Of a stretch of DNA of 64,000 nt, positions 1-8,363 are shown piece after piece (the stretch's first letter is position 1; the number at the start of each line of letters is the position of its first letter). The DNA is taken from NCBI GenBank assembly GCA_034435375.1, contig DAOTXR010000083.1:14268-78267 (forward strand), written 5' to 3'. A model generated the notes under the pieces. The model saw only the letters and a program-made list of their open reading frames with translations. It did not search any database and was not told where the DNA came from. Origin of the DNA: DAOTXR01 sp034435375. Lineage in GTDB: Bacteria > Chloroflexota > Anaerolineae > Aggregatilineales > UBA3940. The position numbers and the translations under genes are program-made.

Positions 1-1
1 G

Positions 2-646
2 AACCGCGCCTTCCCCGGTCGGATGGATGGCGCTGTCACCGAGCAGCTTGCCTATCGCCTCTATCATGATGTCGCCACGAGGGCCGACATGGTGCTTTCG
101 ATGCACGGCTGGATGCATGGCGCACTCGTCCTGCCCTACGTGGAGTACCCGCGTGGGATGCCAACTACTGGCGCAGCCCGGTCAGCCGCACGCATCTTCG
201 GGCCATCCTACATCGAGGGCCTCGACTGGCATCCCGGCCTGCTGGTCGCCGCCTGTACACAGGCAGGCATCCCTGCCATCGAGCCTGAGATTGGGGGGTT
301 GGCATGCACGATGCCGGAACGCCGGGCGCAATACAAGCAGGGGACGTACAACCTGATGCGTCACCTGGGGATGCTGCCCGGTGAAGTCCAAGTGCCAGGT
401 GCGGTACAAGAGGTCACGCGGGAAATGCTTTTTGCTCCGCTCGGCGGCGTGCTCCAGCGGCATAAGGAGCTTGGCGATCCGGTGAGGCCGGGGGGGGCTG
501 TCGCCACGATCCGCGATCTCAATGGTGCCCCGCTAGCAGTGATTGAGTCGCCCGTCGAGGGGATCGTCGCCGCGCAGTTGTTGACTGCAAAGGTCGATCC
601 GGGCGACCTGGTGGCCGTCATCTTCATGCCGCAAGAAGGCTCATAG
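2..646 (+). CDS. Succinylglutamate desuccinylase/aspartoacylase family deacylase, 5' end cut by window edge
   Basis: The frame is open from base 2 and already reads NRAFPG before the first internal Met, so the true start and the N-terminal zinc ligands lie to the left of the window. Seen: NRAFPGRMDG, the conserved Asn-Arg segment of the family; SMHGWMHG, where the third zinc-binding His is expected; and a C-terminal GDPVRPGGAVATI stretch typical of AstE/AspA-like proteins. Known of the family: zinc-dependent hydrolysis of N-acyl or amide bonds on small amino-acid derivatives in the cytoplasm. It is followed after 6 bases by the flavoprotein gene and heads a same-strand run to 7528, so it probably prepares a substrate for that pathway. 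The exact substrate is unknown. Confidence 0.8.
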   Translation, partial: NRAFPGRMDGAVTEQLAYRLYHDVATRADMVLSMHGWMHGALVLPYVEYPRGMPTTGAARSAARIFGPSYIEGLDWHPGLLVAACTQAGIPAIEPEIGGLACTMPERRAQYKQGTYNLMRHLGMLPGEVQVPGAVQEVTREMLFAPLGGVLQRHKELGDPVRPGGAVATIRDLNGAPLAVIESPVEGIVAAQLLTAKVDPGDLVAVIFMPQEGS

Positions 647-652
647 TAGCAT

Positions 653-1849
653 ATGGCTAAAGTCCAGGCCTTTGATGCCATCGTCGTCGGTGGCGGTATC
701 TTTGGGGCAACTTCTGCGCTGGAGTTACAGCAGCGTGGGCTTCAGGTGGCAGTATTGGATCCCGGCCCTTTGCCTCATCCACTTGCCTCCTCCACCGACA
801 TCAGCAAGGTGGTGCGCATTGAGTATGCAGACGATGCCACCTACGCACGGCTGGCTGAACGTTCGCGTGAGGGCTGGCTTGCCTGGAATGGCTGGTTTGG
901 GGAAGACCTCTACCATGAAGTTGGCCTGATCATGCTGACGAGCGCCCCGATGAAGCCGGGCGAATATGAGTTCGAGAACTACCAGTCATTGATACGACGC
1001 GGCTACCATGTTGACCGGCTGGACGGTGAGCGGATCGCAGCGCGTTACCCCGCCTTCAACGCAGATCACTACGCTGACGGCTATTTCCACAGTCAGGCTG
1101 GCTACGTCGAGAGTGGGAAGGTGGTGGCGTCGCTGCTGGTAAAGGCCCAGGCTGCTGGAGTTTCCGTGATGCCCGGCCACACAGTAACCAAGATAACAAC
1201 CTCTGGGCAGCGAGTCACGGGCGTTACAACCGCAGAAGGCGCGACTTACACGGCTGAACACGTGGTGATCGCTGCCGGGGCGTGGACGCCATATCTGGTG
1301 CCGGAGCTTCAGCCCTACATGCGCTCGGTAGGGATGCCAGTGTTCCACCTCCAACCAGAGGAGCCAGCGCTGTTCGAGGTGCCAAGGTTCACAGTCTTCA
1401 GCGCCGACGTGACGCGCACCGGCTGGTACGGTTTCCCATTGCACCCGGTCGCAGGCGTCGTCAAGATCGCCAACCATGGCGTGGGGCTGCCTGTGCATCC
1501 CATCCAGGATGAGCGAGTGGTCACCAGGCATGAGACAGAGCAACTGCGGGCGTGGCTGGCCACATCTATACCGGCTCTCGCAGAGGCCCCCATCGTCTAC
1601 ACGCGCCGCTGCCTGTATTGCGATACCCTCGATGAGCACTTCTGGATCGACCGCCACCCTGAAGTGCAGGGGCTTGTTGTCGCTGCCGGCGGGAGCGGTC
1701 ATGCGTTCAAGTTTGGTCCGTTGATAGGCGGTTGGGTGGCCGACGCCGTGCAGGGCAGGCCCAACCTGGACCTTCACAAGTTCCGCTGGCGGACGCTTAC
1801 ACCGGGCACTCCGGGTGCAGAGGCCTCTCGTTGTCGCGATCCGCTTTAG
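653..1849 (+). CDS. FAD-dependent oxidoreductase of the DAO/sarcosine oxidase type
   Basis: 398 residues, the usual size of monomeric sarcosine or N-methyl amino acid oxidases. The N-terminus carries the dinucleotide motif VVGGGIFGAT (about 11-20) followed by the acidic strand end AVLDPG. Near residues 45-60 SSTDISKVVRIEYADD resembles the FAD-contacting loop of monomeric sarcosine oxidase. The C-terminal AAGGSGHAFKFGPLIGG matches the flavin-binding end of that group. Family knowledge: oxidative demethylation or deamination of secondary amines with FAD. Beside a creatininase and a creatinase-like gene, sarcosine is the natural candidate substrate, but that is inferred from context. There is only a weak ribosome-binding site and a 6-base gap from the upstream gene, suggesting coupling. 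Confidence 0.82.
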   Translation: MAKVQAFDAIVVGGGIFGATSALELQQRGLQVAVLDPGPLPHPLASSTDISKVVRIEYADDATYARLAERSREGWLAWNGWFGEDLYHEVGLIMLTSAPMKPGEYEFENYQSLIRRGYHVDRLDGERIAARYPAFNADHYADGYFHSQAGYVESGKVVASLLVKAQAAGVSVMPGHTVTKITTSGQRVTGVTTAEGATYTAEHVVIAAGAWTPYLVPELQPYMRSVGMPVFHLQPEEPALFEVPRFTVFSADVTRTGWYGFPLHPVAGVVKIANHGVGLPVHPIQDERVVTRHETEQLRAWLATSIPALAEAPIVYTRRCLYCDTLDEHFWIDRHPEVQGLVVAAGGSGHAFKFGPLIGGWVADAVQGRPNLDLHKFRWRTLTPGTPGAEASRCRDPL

Positions 1850-1926
1850 CGATAGTGAGCTGCCAGCGCCGCTGAGCCGGTATTAGCAGTAAACGACCGT
1901 TCTGAGACAATAGGGCGAGGAGCATC

Positions 1927-2748
1927 ATGAAAAAACACCTGTATGCCGAGATGACATCTGAAGAAGTCAATGATGCAGTTCTGGAAGGGCGCGTTGTGTT
2001 AATCCCTGTAGGTCAGCTTGAAACGCACGGGCCACACCTGCCAATTGACGTTGATGTGGTGCAGGTGGACTATGTCTGCAAGGAGGCTGCCCGCCGCGCG
2101 CCGGATGTGTTGGTCACTGCGCCCCCGATCTACTATGCCTTCTCTGAACACGTTATGGATTTTCCCGGCACAATGGCAGTTCGTCCTGAGACGCTGATTG
2201 CGTATCTGTTTGACATCGGGAACAGCTTTGCCCGCCAGGGCTTTGAGAAGCTGGTGCTCGTCAATGGGCATGGCAGCAATACCCCCATCTGTCAGGTTGC
2301 CACGCGTCGTATCACCAATGAGACATCAGCCTACTGCGCGACTTTAACTCACCTCAGCCTGGTCGTTGACGTAATGGCCTCCATCCGCGAATCGGAGGTA
2401 GGTGGGATCGCCCACGGCTGCGAGGTGGAGACCTCCGAGTACATGTTTATCCGTCCTGACCTGGTCAAGAAGGACAAGATCCGAGACGAGTTTGCACCGG
2501 ACTACCGCCCGTGGCGTGCCGACGACTTCGCGGTTGAATCTGGGCCAATCCACTTTATGGAATTCTGGAGCCAGCGATCCAAGTCTGGGGTTGAGGGTGC
2601 GCCATCGCTTGCCACCCCGGAAAAGGGCGAGCGTCTGCTCGAGGCGACTATCGAGCGCCTGATCGAGTTCGGCAAGTGGTGGCAGCAGCTTGAATTCCCC
2701 CCCCGCACAAATTACACCGTGCGTCGGGATAAGCCCACAAAGTCATAG
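1927..2748 (+). CDS. Creatininase family amidohydrolase
   Basis: 273 residues. Metal-binding motifs of the creatininase family are plain: VGQLETHGPHLPIDVD (residues about 27-42, with the E-x-H and the later Asp), VNGHGSN (about 113-119), and an AHGCEVETSEY segment giving the late Glu. The family opens cyclic amides or hydrolyses amide bonds with two divalent metals. Members include creatinine amidohydrolase and several cofactor-pathway hydrolases, so creatinine specificity is not proven by motifs alone. A strong GAGGAG ribosome-binding site lies before the ATG. Neighbours on the same strand (a sarcosine-oxidase-like enzyme before, a creatinase-like fold after) support a role converting creatinine to creatine. 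Confidence 0.85.
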   Translation: MKKHLYAEMTSEEVNDAVLEGRVVLIPVGQLETHGPHLPIDVDVVQVDYVCKEAARRAPDVLVTAPPIYYAFSEHVMDFPGTMAVRPETLIAYLFDIGNSFARQGFEKLVLVNGHGSNTPICQVATRRITNETSAYCATLTHLSLVVDVMASIRESEVGGIAHGCEVETSEYMFIRPDLVKKDKIRDEFAPDYRPWRADDFAVESGPIHFMEFWSQRSKSGVEGAPSLATPEKGERLLEATIERLIEFGKWWQQLEFPPRTNYTVRRDKPTKS

Positions 2749-2772
2749 TCAGTAGACTGCAAGCAGGGGCTG

Positions 2773-2796
2773 GACCAGGGGCTTAAGCCCCTGGTC
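2773..2796. repeat. Perfect 24-bp palindrome between the creatininase and MttB-like genes
   Basis: A perfect 24-base palindrome centred on GCTTAAGC, with arms GACCAGGGGCTT and AAGCCCCTGGTC. It has no loop spacing and no T-tract, so it is not a standard intrinsic terminator. It lies in a 204-base gap inside an otherwise tight operon. It could be a protein-binding site, or an RNA hairpin tuning expression of the downstream half. Confidence 0.5.
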
Positions 2797-2952
2797 TGAG
2801 GCCCTCTGTGGCTATACTGGCAGTACCTGGCGCGGGTCTCAGACTGGCGAAGAGGCGGTATGCACAGGTGTGCGTCTCCGCAGTCCGCGCGAGTGTGCTT
2901 GCCTCCCGATGCGGACAAGCCTGGAAGTTTATCGTGGTGAAGGAAGTAGACA

Positions 2953-4416
2953 ATGCAGCACCCATATCCAACGTTTATCACCGATTTTCGCGTGCTTACC
3001 GAGGCACAGTGCAAACAGATCCACCTGGCCAGCTTGGAAATCCTCAGCTATATGGGCGTCCAGATTCACGATGATGAGGCCATCACTCTGCTGAAAGAGA
3101 ATGGAGCAGATGTGACCGATAACGTCCTGGTGCGATTCCCAGCCGGATTGGTGGAGTGGGCGGTGCGCTGCGCGCCGCCGAGCGTCATCCTGTGGGATCG
3201 CACAGGGCGTGCGGCTGTCCGTTTGCAGGAGCGCCATGTACATTTTGGGACAGGTTCAGATTGTCCGAACATCCTGGACTCGTTCACCGGTGAACGGCGT
3301 AAGTTCACCAAAGAAGACGTAGAGCAGGGGATGCGCGTCTGTGATTACCTGCCTAACATCGACTTCGTGCTATCTATGGGTCTCATCTCCGATGTAGATG
3401 AAACGGTGTCCGATCTGCATCAGTTCGATGCGATGATACGCAATACGGTCAAGCCAGTCGTGTTCACTGCACACCATGTGACCAACTGCCGCTCAATCGT
3501 TGAGATGGCGGAAATTGTTGCTGGAGGCGCCGACGCCTTGTGTCGGCGGCCACAAATTGCGTTGTTCACGGAGACGATCTCGCCTCTTAAGTATGCACCG
3601 GAGACGACTCAGAAGCTGCTCTACATGGCCGGGAAGCATCTGCCTGTAGTGCTCAGCTCTGGGCCGATGATGGGTGCCTCTGGGCCGCAGACACACGCCG
3701 GGGCGCTGGCGTTGGCAAACGCTGAGGTGCTGGCCGGGATGGTGATCGCCCAGCTTAGGCGCCGGGGGGCCCCGATCATCTATGCACTGGGCATCCATCC
3801 GCTTGATATGAAGACAATGGTGCTACCCTATGGCGCGCCTGAACTGTCGCTCAACACCGCTGCCGCCGCAGATATGGCGCGCTTCTACGACCTGCCCGTG
3901 TGGGGATACGCCGGATGCAGCGACGCCAAGACAGTTGACCAGCAGGCCGCCATCGAGGCAGTCAGTTCGATCATCATGTCCCTCCTGGCAGGCAATCACC
4001 TGGTTCACGATGTGGCGTATCTGGAGAGCGGGTTGACAAGTTCTTTCGACATGCTGGTGCTCTCAGACCTTGCTATCGAGATGGGACGCCACCTGTTGAA
4101 GCCCGTTGTGATCGATCCCGATACGCTGGCGCTCGAAGTCATTGAGCGGGTCGGTTCGGCTGGGCACTATATGGGCGATGAGCACACGCTGAGCCACTTC
4201 CGCGACATCTGGTATCACAAGCTCATTGATCGCCAGCGATACGAAGCATGGTTGGCTGACGGGGCGCTGACGCTGGGGGATCGCATCAACCAGAAAGTGC
4301 GGGAGATCCTCAACACACACGTACCTGCATCGCTGTCTGACGACATTAAGCAGCGGCTAATGGAGCGCCTGACCCAGGCCGAAGACGAGGCTGTCCAATC
4401 CGGGAGGGAAGCCTGA
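2953..4416 (+). CDS. MttB-superfamily (trimethylamine methyltransferase-like) protein without pyrrolysine
   Basis: 487 residues, the family's normal length. Recognised by the N-terminal HLASLEILSYMGVQIHD segment, the FTAHHV and GPMMGASGPQTHAG segments and the WGYAGCSDAKTVDQQ segment. In archaeal trimethylamine methyltransferases an in-frame amber codon encodes pyrrolysine close to that last motif. Here the frame has ordinary codons throughout. Known non-pyrrolysine members move a methyl group from quaternary amines such as glycine betaine or other N-methyl compounds to a corrinoid protein. No corrinoid-binding protein gene lies beside it. An AAGGAAG ribosome-binding site precedes the ATG. The next gene starts one base after its stop codon, so the two are translationally linked. 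The substrate is unknown. Confidence 0.82.
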   Translation: MQHPYPTFITDFRVLTEAQCKQIHLASLEILSYMGVQIHDDEAITLLKENGADVTDNVLVRFPAGLVEWAVRCAPPSVILWDRTGRAAVRLQERHVHFGTGSDCPNILDSFTGERRKFTKEDVEQGMRVCDYLPNIDFVLSMGLISDVDETVSDLHQFDAMIRNTVKPVVFTAHHVTNCRSIVEMAEIVAGGADALCRRPQIALFTETISPLKYAPETTQKLLYMAGKHLPVVLSSGPMMGASGPQTHAGALALANAEVLAGMVIAQLRRRGAPIIYALGIHPLDMKTMVLPYGAPELSLNTAAAADMARFYDLPVWGYAGCSDAKTVDQQAAIEAVSSIIMSLLAGNHLVHDVAYLESGLTSSFDMLVLSDLAIEMGRHLLKPVVIDPDTLALEVIERVGSAGHYMGDEHTLSHFRDIWYHKLIDRQRYEAWLADGALTLGDRINQKVREILNTHVPASLSDDIKQRLMERLTQAEDEAVQSGREA

Positions 4417-4417
4417 T

Positions 4418-5620
4418 ATGCCAGTGTTCAGCCGAGAAGAGATGGGCCGCCGAGTTGACAAACTGCGGTGGCAGATGGCCAAGGATGCACTCGATTGCGT
4501 CATTGCGACTTCCTATGTCGGCTCATACTATCTGAGCGGCGTGCCCATCCACTGGTTCGGGCGCCCGCTCGCGACCATCATCCCGCTCTCGGGCGAAGCG
4601 GCGATGGTTGAGTCCATCATTGAGCTGGGCCACACCCGCGCCCAATCATGGATCGAGGACATCCGCACGTACTATGACTACAACATCGGGCCTGTTTATG
4701 AGAACCCGCAACCTCCGCTTACTTCGATGGTTGCGCTTGTCAAAGAGGTCCTCGCCGATCGTAACCTGACCAAAGCTCGCATCGGAATCGAGGGGGCGGA
4801 GCTTCCGCTCGATCACCTCCGAGTGTTACAGGATGCGCTGCCAGACGTCGAGTTTGTAAGCGTGTCGAGGATGCTCGCTATGTTGCGTATGGTGCTGTCT
4901 GAGGAGGAACTCGCCCTGGTCCGCGCTGCCGATGAGATCGCCGACCTGGGTCAGCAGGCGCTTATCGAGGCCATAGAGCCTAATAAGCCTGCCTATGCCA
5001 TCGAGCTACCCGTCCGGGAGAAGTTGATCGATGCACTTATGGAACGCCATCCAGACAAGCCTTTCAGCCTGCATGTGATGAGCGGCCTTGGCTCAGGGGA
5101 CAAGAGCGCCGGTCACAGCGAGTGGACAACATGGAACAAAGACCATCTGGTCAAACCAGGCCAGCTTCTTGAGACCGTCGTTGACGTATGGCTGTGGGGC
5201 TATTGGGGCAACGTGGAGCGCGCAGTAGCGGTTGGCAAACCGGATGAGAGGACCCACAGGGCATTTGAGGTGATGATCGAAGCCAATGAGGCGGCCATCG
5301 CCGCTGTCAAACCGGGCGTCCTCCTCGCGGACGTTGACCGCGCGGCGAAGACCGTCCTGCAGAAATATGGCTACGAAACGATGACCGGCTCCGGCTGTGG
5401 GCGTGGGATCACAAGTTATGAGGCCAACGCGCGTGAGCTGCTCATGGACCTGCGGCTGTACTCCGATGTGGTAGTTGAGCCAGGGATGGCCTTCTCTATC
5501 GAGCCGGACGTGCGTGAACCCGGCGTTGGTACATTCCGCCACTGCAACACGGTCATTGTCACCGAAGAGGGCTGCGAAGTGGACTCCAAGGTGCCGCGAG
5601 GCGTGATCTGGGTTGGATAG
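4418..5620 (+). CDS. Creatinase-like member of the M24 (pita-bread) fold, metal ligands missing
   Basis: 400 residues with the creatinase_N domain (about 1-165) and a pita-bread catalytic domain (about 175-400). Metal-dependent M24 peptidases use two Asp, one His and two Glu. Here the second Asp position reads Asn (GYWGNVERAV) and the His region reads GSGCGRGI, so a dinuclear centre looks impossible. What is kept resembles creatinase: a His in SAGHSEW, a Glu in NVER and a Glu in FSIEPD, matching the catalytic His/Glu/Glu of creatinase as I recall them. Creatinase splits creatine into sarcosine and urea without metal. Position between a creatininase and a sarcosine-oxidase-like gene fits. Other metal-free M24 relatives (for example DMSP lyases or ectoine hydrolases) remain possible. 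Confidence 0.78.
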   Translation: MPVFSREEMGRRVDKLRWQMAKDALDCVIATSYVGSYYLSGVPIHWFGRPLATIIPLSGEAAMVESIIELGHTRAQSWIEDIRTYYDYNIGPVYENPQPPLTSMVALVKEVLADRNLTKARIGIEGAELPLDHLRVLQDALPDVEFVSVSRMLAMLRMVLSEEELALVRAADEIADLGQQALIEAIEPNKPAYAIELPVREKLIDALMERHPDKPFSLHVMSGLGSGDKSAGHSEWTTWNKDHLVKPGQLLETVVDVWLWGYWGNVERAVAVGKPDERTHRAFEVMIEANEAAIAAVKPGVLLADVDRAAKTVLQKYGYETMTGSGCGRGITSYEANARELLMDLRLYSDVVVEPGMAFSIEPDVREPGVGTFRHCNTVIVTEEGCEVDSKVPRGVIWVG

Positions 5621-5643
5621 CCGGTGGGCAACTGGAGACAACT

Positions 5644-6759
5644 ATGTACGACACTCTAGCAAAGCGCCTTGAGAGACTCCGAGCAGCCCTCGACAAGGAG
5701 CATCTGCCTGGGCTGATCCTGAACCAGCAGGCCTACATCTATCACCTGACGAATTGGATACCGCCGTCATGGGCCAACGTGTTTCTATTGATTGGCCCTA
5801 GGGAGATGGTTCTGGTGACGCCCTTTGTGCCGGACAATACGCTGTCGGCGTGGAGCGACCCCATCCTCTACGAGTCGTTTGCACTCGACTATGAGATCGC
5901 GGCCACCGATAACGCCGTCGCTGCGTTGCAGCAGGCATTGAGTCAGACAGGATTGATCAATGGCCCACTTGGGGCGGTGCTGAACGCACTGCCAGCGGCC
6001 TATGGGCTACCGCTCAGCGAGCAGGTCAAACTCCGCGATGTGAAGGGCCTTATGCACGAGGTCACCAGCGTGAAAGACGAGGCTGCTCAGCAAGCGATCC
6101 GGCAGCGGGTGAGCTACCTTGATCGCGCTTTTGAGGTGGCAAGGGATGCCATCCGCCCCGGTGTGACCGAGACAGAGGTGTTTGGCAAGATTTTCACCTC
6201 GTTGGCTCAGTCACTTGGTGGGCCGCTTACGCTGGATTGCAACTTTGGCTCCGGGCCACGCGCGCTTGGCGATGAACCTCAGCCGACGAATAAGCCACTC
6301 GAAGCGGGAGAGTCTGTCATGATCGATCTGTTTCCACTGATGGACGGGTACGTGGCTGACTATACCCGCAACTTCGTGGTTGGGCCGCCTACGGACGGTC
6401 AGCTTGCGCAGCATGCCATCCTTGAGACTGCGCTGGCCGCAGCCGAGAAGGCTCTACGTCCTGGGGTCAGAGCCTCCGAAATAGACCGCTTGGTGCGCAG
6501 GGTCATCCAAGACGCAGGGTATGGCGAGTTCGCTCATCGCCATCATACTGGCCATGCCTTCGGCTTGACGATTCCAGAGCCGCCGTGGCTGATCCCCGCC
6601 GATCATACGCCGCTGAGGGCTGGGATGGTCATTGCTGTGGAACCGGGAATCTATCACCCGGAAAACGGCGGGATGCGCCTTGAGGGCAACTACATCATCA
6701 CCGAAGACGGTTGTGAGCCGCTCGTTGGCTTTCCGGCCAAACTGATCGTCTGTAAATAG
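5644..6759 (+). CDS. M24 family metallopeptidase (Xaa-Pro peptidase-like), full ligand set
   Basis: 371 residues with an N-terminal creatinase_N-type domain (about 1-145) and an M24 catalytic domain. All five metal ligands can be placed: MIDLFP (Asp), GYVADYTRNF (Asp), HTGHAFGL (His), VEPGIY (Glu) and RLEGNYIIT (Glu). Such enzymes remove Xaa-Pro or similar dipeptides, or open related small amide substrates, with a dinuclear Mn/Co centre. A TGGAGA ribosome-binding site lies before the ATG, and the gene starts 23 bases after its degenerate paralogue. The pair shows one canonical and one metal-free M24 protein side by side. Its role in the amine pathway is not obvious from sequence. Confidence 0.87.
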   Translation: MYDTLAKRLERLRAALDKEHLPGLILNQQAYIYHLTNWIPPSWANVFLLIGPREMVLVTPFVPDNTLSAWSDPILYESFALDYEIAATDNAVAALQQALSQTGLINGPLGAVLNALPAAYGLPLSEQVKLRDVKGLMHEVTSVKDEAAQQAIRQRVSYLDRAFEVARDAIRPGVTETEVFGKIFTSLAQSLGGPLTLDCNFGSGPRALGDEPQPTNKPLEAGESVMIDLFPLMDGYVADYTRNFVVGPPTDGQLAQHAILETALAAAEKALRPGVRASEIDRLVRRVIQDAGYGEFAHRHHTGHAFGLTIPEPPWLIPADHTPLRAGMVIAVEPGIYHPENGGMRLEGNYIITEDGCEPLVGFPAKLIVCK

Positions 6760-6772
6760 AATGGGGGTAAGA

Positions 6773-7528
6773 ATGAGCCTTGCTGGCAAAGTGATTATCC
6801 TGACCGGGGCCAGCCGTGGAATCGGGCTGGAGGCAGCGCGTGCCCTGTCTGCCGAGGGGGCTCGTGTCTATGGGGTTGCTCGCACCGCCGTTGACCCCTC
6901 GAAACTGGCTGACGGCATCATCATGTTCCGTGCCGATGTACGTGACCGGTCGCAGGTGACGGAGGTTGTGCGCACTGTATTGGAAGACGCCGGGCGTATT
7001 GATGTACTCATCAACAATGCTGGAGTCGAGGTCGTCAAACCGCTGGCGGATATAGACGACGAGGAATACGATCAAGTTCTTGATACCAATCTCAGGGGGG
7101 CCTTCCTCTTTACCTCCGCTGTGATCCCATCGATGCAGCGCCAGCAGGCAGGGCACATTGTCTTTGTGAACTCTGTATCTGGCATCCGAGGTTTTGCAGA
7201 TGATGCCATCTACTGCGCCTCAAAACATGCTCTCACTGGCCTGGCGGATGCGTTAGACGAGGAGCTAAGGCCGCGTGGCATCCGGATTACAAGCATCCAT
7301 CCAGGCGCAACAGACACCACGCTAGCACTCAACTCGTGGGCGCCAGCTGACGATCCGCGCCGTCCCTACTTTCTGAAAGCGGAAGATGTGGCAGCGGCTA
7401 TTGTGTACGCAGTCTCGCAGCCGCCTCGCGTCGTTGTCAAGCAGATCGTCATTCAGCCCTTAATTGAACCGCCTCATTCTGAATTCCTGCCACTTGAGGT
7501 GGTTCAGGCGCTGTTAGATACGCTATGA
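6773..7528 (+). CDS. Short-chain dehydrogenase/reductase
   Basis: About 251 residues from the chosen start. Classical SDR motifs are present: TGASRGIG (cofactor loop, about residues 11-18), NNAGVE (about 80), the catalytic Ser in VNSVSGI, and YCASK (catalytic Tyr/Lys). The cofactor-discriminating position after the second strand (VARTAVD) carries an Arg, which hints at NADP. An ATG twelve bases upstream (6761) is possible, but the GGGGGTAAG stretch sits just before the ATG at 6773, which was therefore preferred. It is the last gene of the left-hand operon, 13 bases behind the M24 peptidase. The substrate cannot be read from sequence. Confidence 0.85.
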   Translation: MSLAGKVIILTGASRGIGLEAARALSAEGARVYGVARTAVDPSKLADGIIMFRADVRDRSQVTEVVRTVLEDAGRIDVLINNAGVEVVKPLADIDDEEYDQVLDTNLRGAFLFTSAVIPSMQRQQAGHIVFVNSVSGIRGFADDAIYCASKHALTGLADALDEELRPRGIRITSIHPGATDTTLALNSWAPADDPRRPYFLKAEDVAAAIVYAVSQPPRVVVKQIVIQPLIEPPHSEFLPLEVVQALLDTL

Positions 7529-7643
7529 GCAGTGCCAACCAAGCTCCTTTGAATGGATACGCCTGAGGCGAGAGGCTTCCATATTGTCTTGCCCTTCCAA
7601 TAGCAAAGGCAAATCTCATACGGCTTCTCTCTTGCACTCTCTG

Positions 7644-8291
7644 TCATCGCACTGACCCGGAGTCTCCACCACTTCGCGGCGACCTGTCCGCGCGCGTAGA
7701 AGGAGAGACCATATGCCGCTGCTGCGCCTTCAGATCGGAACCGCTCGCTTGAAATACTACGATAAGGAGCGCTGGAGTCTCCGCTGTATTGTGGAAGCAA
7801 TGAGGCTGTGTGGCTGCGAAGAGTAAGCTGCAGCCAGCTTGCAGAGTGTAGACCTGATGCCCTATGCAGTATTCAATCTCACCATCGAGACAATAGATAA
7901 ACTCCTCTCCGGGATGGGTGACTGGTTCATCGAGGTTTCCGGCCCCGGGATCAACCGTCGCTAGGAAAGGCTCAAGCTGTTGATCGCGCAGCCCGATCCC
8001 CAGGCTGTGCATGGTGATGCCGTTGGCCCACGAGCGCAGTTGCTGCTCCGGTGTGGTGAGCACCACAGACTCTTCTTGTTCCTCCTCAAAGAACGCCGTG
8101 ATCGGCACTTTGAAGGCCGCCGCCAGGAGGTGTAGGGACGAGACAGTGGGCGAGTTCTCCCCTCGCTCGATGAGGCTGATGGCATTGGTCGATAGGCCAG
8201 AACGCTCGGCCAGCGCGCGTAATGATAGACCCTGACGCTCGCGTATCGCGCGAATCCGCTGTCCGACGTTAGGTTGCATCTGCTGGCTCAT
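7644..8291 (-). CDS. XRE-type HTH regulator with C-terminal cupin sensor domain (copy 1)
   Basis: 215 residues from an ATG with a near-perfect GAGGAGGGGAGC ribosome-binding site. The longer open frame upstream is non-coding. Residues about 9-65 form an HTH_3 domain (VGQRIRAIRE, LSLRALAERSGLS, ISLIERGENSPTVSSLHLLA). Residues about 120-190 form a single-domain cupin (HPGEEFIYCLDGEIEY, LFAATQPHCFHN) that could bind a metal or small ligand. It converges on the SDR gene and is divergent from the ferredoxin/NifX/MinD operon at 8645. A close paralogue at 17682 is arranged the same way relative to a second NifX gene. The inference is that it controls its own gene and the divergent operon. Confidence 0.88.
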   Translation of the reverse strand: MSQQMQPNVGQRIRAIRERQGLSLRALAERSGLSTNAISLIERGENSPTVSSLHLLAAAFKVPITAFFEEEQEESVVLTTPEQQLRSWANGITMHSLGIGLRDQQLEPFLATVDPGAGNLDEPVTHPGEEFIYCLDGEIEYCIGHQVYTLQAGCSLLFAATQPHCFHNTAETPALLIVVFQASGSDLKAQQRHMVSPSTRADRSPRSGGDSGSVR

Positions 8292-8332
8292 GCTCCCCTC
8301 CTCGTCTCCAGTGGCAGGCTGCCGCCCGAATC

Positions 8333-8363
8333 TTACCACTATAGTTGATAATGGTAAATTATA
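8333..8363 (-). promoter_or_regulatory. Promoter -10 and putative operator of XRE-cupin copy 1
   Basis: On the minus strand a TATAAT hexamer (8358-8363) is directly followed by the inverted repeat TTACCA-N13-TGGTAA (8333-8357), about 40 bases ahead of the start codon. The half-site TACCATTA recurs in the same position downstream of a TATAAT in front of the paralogous regulator at 17610-17617. The layout suggests autoregulation. Confidence 0.5.

Noticed and set aside
986..1777. A 263-codon frame opposite the sarcosine-oxidase-like gene
   Set aside because: Antisense shadow; the plus-strand product has complete FAD motifs.
2953..4416. Pyrrolysine-containing methyltransferase
   Set aside because: No in-frame amber codon occurs; the frame is closed by a single normal stop.
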